DNA from: Gloeophyllum trabeum ATCC 11539
Lineage: Eukaryota > Basidiomycota > Agaricomycetes > Gloeophyllales > Gloeophyllaceae
NCBI RefSeq assembly: GCF_000344685.1
Contig: NW_006920417.1
Span: forward strand, 1,187,412 to 1,251,411
Reading direction: 5' to 3'
DNA length: 64,000 nucleotides
The position numbers and the translations under genes are program-made. Under the pieces are notes generated by a model. That model did not search any database. It was not told the origin of the DNA and worked only from the letters and a program-made list of their open reading frames with translations. Position 1 is the first letter of the stretch. Each line of letters starts with the position of its first letter. Below are positions 11,241-22,200 of the stretch, piece by piece.

Positions 11241-14200
11241 CTATACCACAGGGTCGTCCGAGATACGCAATTCATCCTCCTTCGCGATCCATCCATATGT
11301 GAAGTCGAGCTTCTCCGGATCGTAGGCGTACCTCAGGATCGTGACCATCTCATCTAGCATGGGATTGCTTGAACGAGACTTTGCTTTTGAGAAACGTGAC
11401 GTCCGTTGCGATATCCCAGATGTGAATACGGACGCTTGGGCAGGCAACACATCGAGGGCGACTCGGTACAGTAGAGGATAGCCCCGCTCTCGCACCTTTG
11501 TGTAATGTCAATGTTTGACTCCGTGCCCCATATATCCTCTAACAGAACTTGCGTACCTTCCAATATCGAAAGATATCAAAATTGTCGTATTCGTCGCCAC
11601 TTTCTAAGACTCCGGCCTCGATATATCTCTGTAGCTCGGCTTCCACAGACTTCAGCTCATCATTATGGTCCGTCGCCTCCTCCCCGGCCTCAGTTGAGGA
11701 AGTTGCTCTCCCTGGCTTGTGAGGTTGTCGCCGGGAGTTCCGTCCCAACAATCGATTCAGCGCGGAGAGACTTTTAGGTGTCTCCTTTGCGGAGCCAGAC
11801 TGCGTCGCGGAGGAAGAATCATCATTCTGTGATTGGGCCTTGGACTTCTGATGGTGCTCCAACATCTTCGAATATGGTTGAGATGGCACACCACACTTCA
11901 GAGAAAGGTTGAATCGCGCACCTTTTGTAGTATCAATGCTTTGGCTTTGTCGCGTTCTTCAGCAGTCCAGTTATCATCCATCCATTTGAGTTTGGCCGTG
12001 GGATTCAGGACTAGTCAGAGACATGAGCATCCAATCCGCGGCACAAATTCTTAAATCCCACATACTTATGGATAGACCATATGCCTCGCTCTTTCGGGAC
12101 TCCGTCAAGGCCTCTTCAAGCTTTAGCGTGGTGACAGACATGGCAGACTGGATCTCAGGCAGGGTTTCCTGGAAGTCCTTGAGGACGTTCAACAGTTGCT
12201 CATACAGCGGGATTGCCACGATGGCAAGCGGAAGCTTCTCCTCCCCGACCATCTCATGGACTGCGTAGGCACACCGCAGGAATTCCTTGATATCGCTGAG
12301 AACGTCCGTTTCCGCATCATCCAGAAGAAAATGAGCAATCTCGGTTTGTTCTTCGTCCTTGAGCAGCTTACTGAGGAGCTGAGGAAGACACATCAAAAAC
12401 AGGACTGTTCCGGGATGCCGCGTTTACTCACAGGTCGTAAGGCCAATGCGCGTTCAATCATTAGATATTTGGAAGACCATCTGCCATCTTCCTGCAGTAG
12501 CCCTCTGGGCAGACTTCCGTCGGCTTCCTCATTGCGAAGCTCTTCTAGTACCGCTAACCGATCAGAGTCTTCTGCTATAACAGATACGAGATCCCGAGCA
12601 CGGGAGATAGGATTTCGACCTAACGCTTCGCGGTAGCGTTTGTTCTCCTGCAGCGCTAGGCTGAGTTCAGAAGACTGATCAATGGTCGTACCAAGAGGAC
12701 GTTGAGTCGACATCAGCACATCCAAACCTGATTGCATCGCATCGTCCACAATCGGTAAACAGTCCCTAAACCGTGTGGTCAATAGCAAATAATAGTAAGA
12801 CGTAGAACGTAGCATACCTTAAGTTGTCCGCAGCAGGGAACCCATTGTTGGTGAGCAAGGCGTTCAGTTCGCCACCTATCCCGCTCTCAAATAGGGTATG
12901 CCCGAATGTAATCACGCCAATCTGCACGGCCACGTCAGGTATTGGCATCTTGCAGAGCAGGCGGTGATCGAACCTTTTCACAAATACCGAACGTTTGCAA
13001 AGCGTCAAAGACTTGGGCGGAAATGACAACCTCGTCAGGATTGCTGCGAGTTTCTCCGGGTATTGCACGATATGCGATCATCCGGGATCGCAACGCTAGA
13101 GTCCGCTCGTCCTCATTGACACAGTAGTGCGCGGTGATGGCCAACCGAGGTGGCACATCTTCCGTGAGTTCGACGGCTACAGATACTCGACCCAGTGCGC
13201 TCTGCTGGGAGCGTCAATTCTAGTTGACGCGTGAAAATCAGACAGGCATTGTGAAGTTTACCTTGATGTCTTCAATGAGCTTCTTCTGCTCGACTTGATA
13301 CCTTGCTTCAATGAGCTGCGATAGTTTTTCTTGATCCGGCAAATCAATATCAGCAAGGCTACGCCCCACGAAGAGGAGAAGCCCTCGAAACGCCGGCTCT
13401 TCCACCAAGTCCAGAGACTGCACGTAAGTATCGTAAGGACACCATTCGTATTAATGACCTGCGGCCCTGGTTTGCTCACCTGCCCGGATGCCACAACATA
13501 TCGTACTAGTTTGTCCAGGAAGCCTTCAGTAGAAAACGCTCTATCCGGTCGTTGTAACGGCTTCTGCACCCTCACGGGTACCTTCCCTTTATCGACCGCA
13601 GGCGTCGTAGAAGGAACGGCGTAAAAGTAGCTCGGGGCAGGGGCGGGGGCAGGCGCTGTGAGCGCAGGGTCAATGACAGGTGGACTCTTGTTCTCATTCA
13701 TACGCTCTTCCGCATCCACGTCGTCCAGTACCTCCCCATCTACAGGACCTTTCAGGCCGATCTGCTTGCAGACGGAGGTATAGATGTCGCCGTGCTCGTT
13801 TATCAGATGCTTCCGGATAGTGGAGCTCATCCCATTGATGCATTTCCAAGTGCGCCACTGGCCTCTAGCAATGAGTAAGAAGGCAAGAGAGCATGAGTGA
13901 TGTTGCGTAATGACAAGAAAACGCAAGACAGACCTGAGAGTGCACAACTTACATCCGAGATACGGAGTCGTCGGCTTCTTCTCGAGTATGGGCTCATTCA
14001 CGGGTTCCCTCCAATTCTGCGGCTGCTCTCGGTTCTCAAGCCCGCGCATAAAGTACCATACATCCGTCGCGACGGTGTTCGTCGCCCACCGCGGCCGATC
14101 CGAGTGTGGGTGAGCAAGGGCAGGAGAGTAGTCGGCGGTCTTTTGCAGCGGGTGCAACTGCTTCAGGTTCTCATTCTTGACGACCCGTTCGTAAATATCC

Positions 14201-15366
14201 TGGTGCTCTTTGCGGAGGTGCACACGAATTGTGGAGGTCATGCCGTCGATGCATTTCCAGACACGCCATTGAGGTCTGGTACAGTCTGGTCACCGCTCTG
14301 CAAAGAAGCGACAAGACCTATCCGAACTCACGTGCACAGCTTACAGCCAACGAAGAGGGCTTCGGGCTTCCTCGACAGGATCGGCTCGTCAGCGGGCGGG
14401 ACCCAGTCCGCGGGCTTCTCTCGGGTATTCAGTGGGCGCAGAAACCGCCAGACGTCCGATGCTGTACCTTTCCTTGGGGGCTCCCCAAAGAGGGATTGGG
14501 ACTGCTGACCATGAGCGGGAGACCCGGCAGGCGCGGTCCCGTCGATGTCAGTGTGCATCGGTGGCATCACCGACGGATGATAACCGAAGCCAGGCGGTGG
14601 AGGTTGCGCCGGTGTGTAGGCGTACTGCGCAGGCCCAGGTGGGGGTTGCGGGGCTGCTGGGGTGGACGAGGCAGAGGTAGAATGATGGGGGGCGTCGCCG
14701 GCGTATTTGAGATTTTCCTCTCGGCAAATGCGTTCGTATTCTTCCCTGTGCGCGTTACGCAGATGATTGCGGATCGTCGAGGTCATACCTACAATACACT
14801 TCCAGGTCTTCCAGCCTCTGGTTGCCATTATTATTCAATATTTCGAGGAGACCGTCACGGACAAATTCGACATACGAGCATAATTTACATCCGACAAACG
14901 GCGCCTCGGGTTTGGTATACAAGTTAGGTCCGTCAGGGGGCAGCACGGCAGGTCGCTCGCGCGTCTGCAGCGGTCGGACAAACCGCCACACATCTGTGGC
15001 TACTTGCTTGGATAGATTACTTGTCGGCCGGTTGGCAGAGGGCTCCAAAGGCAGCACCTCCCGCCCCGACCCTGGGACGTTATACTCTTCATTGTCAGTG
15101 GTATCGCCTTCCTCATCTTCGCCTTCACGGCTGGTCCTTGCGCGTTTCGATTGCTCTGATTCACTCTGGTCTTCCCCTGGCCGTTTCGAACCGTTGATAA
15201 ACCCCCCAGGCGGCCAGGGCTGGCCTGGCATGGACGACGGCGACGACACTCCGCCCGCATGTTGAACTGCCTGGTAGTAATTATAATATGGATAATACGG
15301 ATATGTCCCCGACGCATGCGCACTATTTTGAGGAGTGGCCCCGCTCGAGTGCGGCGGATTCGACAT
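11241..15366 (-). CDS. hAT-transposase-derived protein with three BED zinc fingers
   Basis: Tw​elve exons in transcript order: 15366-14876, 14817-14332, 14275-13934, 13864-13480, 13417-13262, 13204-12974, 12921-12818, 12765-12432, 12378-12066, 12010-11922, 11865-11557 and 11495-11241, giving 1164 residues. Three tandem BED-type fingers share the order DVW.F.R.L, CKLC, WKCI.GM.STIR, HL...H. Their ligands are C160/C163/H182/H187, C322/C325/H345/H350 and C434/C437/H459/H464. A hAT transposase body follows: FLDKLVRYVVASGQ, AFRGLLLFVG, GRVSVAVEL, ITAHYC, SSKYLMIERAL, LNPTAKLKWM. It ends in the dimerisation region YPLLYRVALDVLPAQAS. In hAT transposases the first catalytic Asp sits in a VSLTSDGWT-like stretch; here that stretch is VSVAVELTE. 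The DNAS motif is replaced by ITFGHTLFES and the CxxH motif by CLPI. The gene therefore looks catalytically dead but has a long intact frame across 11 introns, suggesting domestication as a DNA-binding protein. Confidence 0.82.
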
Positions 15367-15712
15367 TGCAAGGTGCCCGAGAACTTCAAGTAAACGGTGT
15401 AGCGCAGTGAAGCAGTGGGGAGGCGCAATTCCGGGTCGCGCGGCGAGTTGTTTGCATCTGTTTGGACTCTGCAAGAAAGTGGTCGCAAATCCCCCGCCTT
15501 CATAGAGCCTGCCGCATGTTGAAATCACGCATATTAAATGTACCGGCAGGGATGTCATGATACAGAAGATGCAACGTTGGTTCTGAATTTCCGAATTTCC
15601 CAACATCAAGTTCATTAGATAGAGGTAATGAGACCGCAAGTACATTTAACAAAAATGTACAACCAACATTGCATCCGCTCGTTGATATAGATTAACTTTT
15701 ATGAATCAAGTG

Positions 15713-15786
15713 ACGCGTGAATATGAACGTAGCACGCCGTAGGTTTTCTGGCAGTAAAGAGCAATTAACGACGCGTCCGAACGCGT
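15713..15786. promoter_or_regulatory. Cluster of three ACGCGT (MCB-type) boxes
   Basis: ACGCGT occurs at 15713-15718, 15771-15776 and 15781-15786, about 350-420 bp upstream of the hAT-derived gene. In yeasts this palindrome is the MBF/DSC1 target that drives G1/S transcription. One copy is expected about every 4 kb by chance, so three in 74 bp is a mild enrichment. Function is inferred only from motif density and position. Confidence 0.35.
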
Positions 15787-15920
15787 CGCGGACGTGACAA
15801 GCTGTGACACCATCGCAAAAAGTGTCACACCAAATATCCTGGTCACTGTCCGGGCTCTCCTCCAGCAGCAGAAGCAGGTCCCTTCCCCTGTGTTAGAACT
15901 GCAAACTCAACATAGTGCAT

Positions 15921-16016
15921 GAGATATATATTCAACCTTTTACAGCTGTGATCCAGTACTTGCTTTGTCCATTAATTACACAGACTTGTGCTTCCTGGAA
16001 ATCAAGCTCATCTGCA
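15921..16016 (+). repeat. 96-bp direct repeat, left copy, abutting gap 2
   Basis: Identical to 16434-16529. It ends at the first N of gap 2. A perfect duplicate of this length, flush with both gap edges, is the signature of overlapping contig ends. No coding content. Confidence 0.95.
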
Positions 16017-16433
16017 NNNNNNNNNNNNNNNNNNNNNNNNNNNNNNNNNNNNNNNNNNNNNNNNNNNNNNNNNNNNNNNNNNNNNNNNNNNNNNNNNNNN
16101 NNNNNNNNNNNNNNNNNNNNNNNNNNNNNNNNNNNNNNNNNNNNNNNNNNNNNNNNNNNNNNNNNNNNNNNNNNNNNNNNNNNNNNNNNNNNNNNNNNNN
16201 NNNNNNNNNNNNNNNNNNNNNNNNNNNNNNNNNNNNNNNNNNNNNNNNNNNNNNNNNNNNNNNNNNNNNNNNNNNNNNNNNNNNNNNNNNNNNNNNNNNN
16301 NNNNNNNNNNNNNNNNNNNNNNNNNNNNNNNNNNNNNNNNNNNNNNNNNNNNNNNNNNNNNNNNNNNNNNNNNNNNNNNNNNNNNNNNNNNNNNNNNNNN
16401 NNNNNNNNNNNNNNNNNNNNNNNNNNNNNNNNN
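16017..16433. other. Assembly gap 2 (417 N)
   Basis: Run of N bounded on both sides by the same 96 bp. The gap is probably artificial. Confidence 0.99.
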
Positions 16434-16529
16434 GAGATATATATTCAACCTTTTACAGCTGTGATCCAGTACTTGCTTTGTCCATTAATTACACAGACTT
16501 GTGCTTCCTGGAAATCAAGCTCATCTGCA
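16434..16529 (+). repeat. 96-bp direct repeat, right copy, abutting gap 2
   Basis: Perfect copy of 15921-16016, beginning at the first base after the N run. Confidence 0.95.
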
Positions 16530-17660
16530 TCAAGGACAGGGAATGCACCCACTGGTGTGCACATAGATATGTTCCAAATGTTTCTGAAGACAATACATAA
16601 CTTCCCTAAGCACTCTTTTGCCGACCTCGGTCATATTGACCATCATTTCATCCCGATGGTGGACAGCTCAGGAATAAGAAGAGACAAACATGTTTATATC
16701 TACTGTAATGGTAGAATACCTTTCTTGCTGGTTTAAAATAGTGATATACATTGCTCATGCATGCATAAGGTGAGAATGGAGCAGAGAAACGCACAAGAAT
16801 ACGAGGGGATACTTGCAACCACCTTTCAGCCACAATCTGCTGACAAATCAACTCGCACCGGAACCGGGCGTTGCGCCTCCCCAGAAGCAGATGGCGAAGG
16901 CGTACTGCGACTCGGCGAGGCTTGCTGTGATCCGAATCCCGCCATCAAAGCCGTCAGGAGTATATTTGTTTGTATTTACCGGGGGTGGCGTTGGTTTGTA
17001 CATATGTATGTACTAAAATGTAGCAGATCCAGCCAAGAGGGGTGCAAAACCAGAATTTTGGACACCGACCTCCAACTTTCCAGGACCCCCGGAAAGGGGG
17101 TAGGGGGGAGTCCCCCTTCCGTGTACGGACGAGCCGGACAGCGGCAGAAGCGCAATCGGACCTCATTTGGACGGCGACGATAAAATTAGAGACCCATCTT
17201 TGCCCGCAGTGTCACGTGACGTTCTGGCAAGCACGAGGTCTGACATTCGTCCCAGACGGTGCGTACTTGCAGATATTCAGAAGGCATTAAATCGTGACAT
17301 AGACTAAATGATAAAATTGCTAATATCGTACTACATGCGTGCAAGCGTTTATTAGAGCAATATTGGACTTGATTCGGCGACTGTGCAAGGATTAACGGGA
17401 AACTGAGCAAAGAGTGCGTACTAGGACCCCGAACATCAATACTGACCCAGTGCAAAGGTAGGTCCGTGTTCCCGATTTAGATCTTGCACCCCTCTTGGAT
17501 CCAGCAGGCATCCCAAGCCACAAATCATGTGACAGCACGCGTCTCAAGGCAAGGTCGGAGTTTAAAAACTCGAACCACCACGCCTTTCCAGCTTCCGGTC
17601 GCCATTCCCGCCACTATCGCGCATATCGACCAAGTAATCCGTCCTACGAAACCGAATACT
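16530..17660. other. Intergenic region upstream of Aurora kinase
   Basis: No gene was recognised. An ACGCGT box lies at 17537-17542, about 120 bp before the chosen Aurora start. A short G-rich patch sits near 17090-17115. The open frame of the next gene extends back to an ATG at 17484, so part of this stretch could be coding if that start is used. Confidence 0.5.
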
Positions 17661-19054
17661 ATGACCACAGTGGGGTCTATAACTCGGCAAATTGCTGCAC
17701 TTGAGTTGTCGGCAAAGCAGAACACCACTGCCAACAAGACCCGCCCGACACACCAGAAACAAGGGAGCGGCAACGTCTCGAAATTGCTCACGAAATTTGC
17801 GGCTCCTAATCCCCCAACCTCGAAGTCGATCAAGCCTCAAGCATCGAATTCTTCTATCAGTCGACTTCCTACCGCCGGTGGCCAAGTTGGTGGCAAGTCT
17901 ACGAAGGCACCGACACCATTATCAAGAGAGGCCACACAGCCTGCTATAGACATTGGGAAATATGACGGAGGACTAGAAATTGATGAAGAGAATAGAGGGA
18001 AGAGGGTTTATGGCGAAGCTGCTGAAGACCTTGCTTTGGACTCTAGTGTTATCGAGTGAGCATCTTGCATTATCTTGGCTCGAAGCTCAGATTTAATGTC
18101 ATATCCAGGCACCAGCCTACTCGTGAATGGCACCTTTCAGACTTTGACATTGGGCGACCTCTGGGCAAGGGCAAATTTGGGCGCGTTTACATGGTGCGCA
18201 CGAAGTGCGAGCCAAAATATATCCTCGCCCTCAAGACGTTGTACAAGTCCGAAATCGTCGAGTCGCGCGTGGAGAAGCAGACACGACGCGAAATCGAGAT
18301 CCAGCAGAACCTGCGCCACCCACACATTCTCCGATTATATGGTTATTTCCACGACGAGAAGCGCATCTTCCTGATGATCGAGTTTGCAGGCAAGGGCGAG
18401 CTGTACAAGCAACTGAGCAAATACGGGTGCTTCACGGAGAAGCGGAGCTCGCGCTATATCGACCAGATGGCGGACGCTCTGGAGTACCTTCACTCGAAGC
18501 ATGTTATCCATAGGGATATCAAGCCCGAAAACCTACTGCTTGGGATCAATGGGGACCTGAAGATTGGCGACTTCGGCTGGAGCGTGCATGCGCCGGGCAA
18601 CAGGCGGACGACGATGTGCGGGACCCTGGATTACCTTCCACCGGAGATGATTGAAGGGAAGGAGCACTCAAAGGAGGTAGATCTTTGGGCGCTCGGAGTG
18701 CTCACGTATGAATTCCTCGTTGGGTCTGCACCCTTCGAGGAACGTTCACATAACGGTGAGTATTTTCTGACGCCACCACGAGCTCCGGGTAATAACATTT
18801 CATCAGAAACGTACAAGCGGATCATGCGAGTTGATTTGCGCATCCCCTCCCGCGTGTCACCTGAAGCAGCGGACCTAATCGTCAAAGTGAGTCTGCTGTT
18901 AGCAGCTCCTTCTCTCAAATATTTCTGACATATCTCCGCGGCGTAGCTCCTCCAGCATGAACCGCACCACCGCCTTCCCCTCTCTGAAGTGCGTAAGCAC
19001 CCCTGGATACTCAAGTACCGGTCACGTAGCTCGAACTCTCAGCCGCAAAACTAG
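17661..19054 (+). CDS. Aurora-type serine/threonine kinase (Ipl1/Ark1 family)
   Basis: Exons 17661-18055, 18109-18755, 18807-18886 and 18947-19054 give 409 residues. Aurora kinases are the catalytic subunit of the chromosomal passenger complex; they correct kinetochore attachments and act in cytokinesis. The N-terminal ~135 residues are Ser/Thr/Lys-rich and probably disordered. The kinase domain shows [10 protein letters not shown] (about 150-159), the lysine in [22 protein letters not shown] and the Aurora activation loop [16 protein letters not shown], whose TTMCGT context distinguishes Aurora from PKA-like AGC kinases. The C-terminus HPWILKYR is the usual subdomain XI end. The start at 17661 gives a family-like length; an in-frame ATG at 17484 would add 59 residues. 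An ACGCGT box lies about 120 bp upstream. Confidence 0.93.
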
Positions 19055-19564
19055 CGGATGCGGGGGGTATGAGACTGCTTGTTGATTTATTGTAGCATAA
19101 GTATATCACAGTACAGATATGGACCCTTTAGGCTTTCGCATCTCATGCCTTGCTTGTTTCTTAGATCCTCTCCGTGCGTACCTCATATATCCGTATTGCA
19201 TTGCATTACACCGTTGTCTGGCAGGTTTCTAGTGTCCGATAATGAGCTGTATTGGCACATGAGGGACGCGATGGCTCCTGTAGTCGACGAGTTTACTCCG
19301 TCCACCAACGTTATCCTCGCTGTCCATCATGGCCGCACTCAACCATGATTGACCCGTGTACATACAAGTAGGCTATCCTCCTATCCCGTGGAAGACCCAT
19401 CATTCTGGTCGTAGCAGATCTATGTCCCCTTGACTAACACGCCACCTTTGGGAAGAACGAAGGGAGGTACGATAAGGCATACAGACCGAGTACCAGAGCA
19501 ATTAAAATCTGACTTCCGCTATGCGTTTCAAACACATGAATCGAGCCCCGCACCCGGTAAGCGT
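19055..19564. other. Convergent 3' region, Aurora and monooxygenase
   Basis: About 510 bp between the stop codons of the plus-strand Aurora gene and the minus-strand monooxygenase gene. No gene or repeat was recognised. Confidence 0.5.
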
Positions 19565-21312
19565 CTACAAAGGCTCCTCTACTACCTCTATAGGGCCGTG
19601 TTCCTCTTCCTGCTTCCGCTCCCATTCCGCTATCCTTTCCAGGACGTGGACCCAGTCGTCCTCCGTTTCAGCACCCTTGATGAAGCTGTCCTGGATACCG
19701 AGTTGTTCCGCCCTCAGCCATCCCCGGCGCGTCAGCCACGTCTGCTCCCGATTGCGCCGCCGCCAAGGCTCCAGGTATGGCTTGCTCTTGTCAGCCAGGA
19801 AGTCCGGGAGCGGGATGCTCGACTTGTTCCGGAGCAGGTCGATAAGCCCGTTCATGTATGCTTCTGAAGCTCCCTCGCCGGTGAATGCACTAATCAAAGG
19901 TGGTCATTTACCTAGTCCTGGGGAAATAACGAAATGACTGACTGGCCGTAGCGATAAGGATCGATGCCTTGCTTCTGAAGACCGGACTCCTGCTCCTCAA
20001 GATCAGCCAGTAGCTCTTCGCGGCTTGGCAGCCAGTGCGGATCCGCAATAGTGTGGGCTACCAACTGTCCCTGAGCATAGTCACTGGGAGCATTGGCGAT
20101 CCACAACGGCAGACCGACGAAAGATAGGGCGTTCGGCGGTATCGACGGATCTAAGGACAGACAGTGCCGGTAGAGCGGGCGGATGTAGCGCTTATTGGTC
20201 GTTAGATTCAATGTGGTGTCGTCAACGCCGTCCGGAGGAGATACAGTGAGCTGAGTCAACCACGGCACTAGCAAACTGTATCCCGTGGCAAGCAGTATAG
20301 TAGTATTCAACGGCGTTTCCAGCGTCGTGTTGTCGATGAATACGATGGCGTTTTCCGTGAAGTGCGAGATACGGGGCTTGACGATAGTTCCGGGGACGGG
20401 AGGAAGTTTGATGGGTTTGATGGTGTCATTGTCGTACGAATGATATACCTTCCCAGCCAACGGAACGGTCTGCTGAGCCATGTCCCTGCCACTAGCTCCA
20501 TCACCCACCACTATCACGAATCGCCCAGCGTATTTCTCCGGCTCTCGATACCATAGTGAGTGCAAAATTTGTCGCTGACCATCACCTTGCCTGAGCCATT
20601 CGTCCTCGCCATCCCAGTGGGGTGAATATGGGTACCGATTATGTCCGTTGGCGACGACGAGCTGGTCATAATGTCCATGCGATGTATCACCATCCGCTCT
20701 TTGAACGGTGATGTCCCAATGTAAAGCTTGGTCATATGTAGCATTGACAACAGAGGTATTGAAGTGAATAAATGGACGCATATTGAAATGTTCGACGTAG
20801 TCGTCGTGATATTGTTGCAAGGCGTCGTGATGCGGGAAAAGGTTAGTCATGGGAGGAAATGGGAAATGCGGGTACGTCACTGGATTCGAAAGAGTCAGTA
20901 ATATCACCGTAGACTTGGTACCGCTACAACTAAACTCACTGGTAGGGTGCGGGGTATTCGTCCGCAAAGCAGGGTACAAAGGAGTGGTCGGAAGTTCCGG
21001 CGGGGACGGAGGGTTCGGCTGAGGAACCCAGATCCCACCTACGCTAGCGGTCTGCTCGAAGACGTCAATCTTCCAGCCTGTCCGAATATCTTCAGGGAGC
21101 TCCAGGAGAGCCCTAAGTGCGCCGATTCCTCCCGTGCCCGCTCCGACAATGGCAATCGACTTGGACACGGGGATGCTTTCGGGCACCTGAGCCGGCGACG
21201 AAAAAAAGAGTGCAGAGATCACCCCCTAGGTCGTTGAAGATAGTCAATTAGATGAGAGTGCAATGAATTATAGGTGAACGGTACGTACGGACAATCTACT
21301 GATGGTACCCAT
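19565..21312 (-). CDS. Flavin-containing monooxygenase-like protein
   Basis: Exons in transcript order 21312-21289, 21225-20940, 20879-19943 and 19889-19565 give 523 residues. A 24-nt first exon (MGTISRLS) is joined so that the N-terminus becomes hydrophobic (GVISALFFSSPA), possibly a signal peptide or anchor. The FAD dinucleotide motif is AIVGAGTGGIGALRAL at about 33-48 and the NADPH-binding motif is VVGDGASGRD. Between them lies ILHSLWYREPEKYAGR, corresponding to the FMO fingerprint HSxxYR, with the leading Phe replaced. NTPHPTMTYPHFPFPP is also typical. Such enzymes oxygenate soft nucleophiles or carbonyls; the substrate is unknown. The last intron has a weaker GTCAGT donor and was chosen because it continues the frame into a plausible C-terminal exon. 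Without it the protein would stop near 19912. It is divergent from the Zn2Cys6 gene. Confidence 0.82.
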
Positions 21313-22200
21313 GGTGGTCGAAAGCAAAGACTCCGCCAGTGAAGGCATCCGCGACCCCTAAGTAGTCTCATAGTCCAGAGCTACTGCTGACAGATATACG
21401 AGGGAAGGAAGGACCGCTAATCAATTGCAACTTTGGCTTATACGTGAGGTGATATGGCGTCAAAGCCTCCATATAGCACGAGATCAACTTCTGTTCCAAC
21501 TGCGCTCGAAAATATCTCTGGCTGGGAACTGCGGGGTGAGAGAGTTGCTCCTGCTGGGAGTAGATGTCGTGGTCTGACACTGTAATGGTTTTTGGCGGAG
21601 GTTGCATATGGAGTTCACGTTCGATGCTAGACCGTGGACTCGACGTGCAACCCCTGCAGTGCCCAAATTGCGAACAGTGGTTCTCCCATGGCATGAGGGT
21701 ACTACTCCGGCTTGACGATACGAGAGTGAGTCAATGAAGCTTGTAATTGCCTTCCCGTATGAACCAGGTAGGGGCTGTCCGATACATGGCAGCGTCTCAG
21801 AATTGAAAGATGGGTAATATGTGGGGTAAGTAAGGATAAGTACCGTAAACGGTGATTGACATAATGGCTTCAAAAAAACCGGAACCAAATAATTATTCCG
21901 ATACAGCTTCAATTCCGAGCGATGTAACTCTATGATGCGGGGCCATTCCGTAGCACTTCCGCCATGCTTTGAGAGAAACGGTGTATAAGGCCTCTATAGA
22001 GGCCTGTGCTAGTTCGTAAAGCTGCCATCCTGTGCCTGTCATGTCTGTTCGGCCTTTTCAGTTCCTACTGATATGGGAGGGCAGCTGTGCCACCTTGTTT
22101 ATCAAAAGGAGAAAGGGCGGCCTGATATCTCTGACTCGGAATCACTTTCGCGATCGTTCGGACTGTCTACATAACGATACGACGTCGAGGGCGAACCGTA
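21313..22200. other. Divergent promoter region, monooxygenase and Zn2Cys6 gene
   Basis: About 890 bp between two divergent start codons. A minus-strand frame at 21368-21694 has no family resemblance. No repeat was recognised. Confidence 0.45.
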
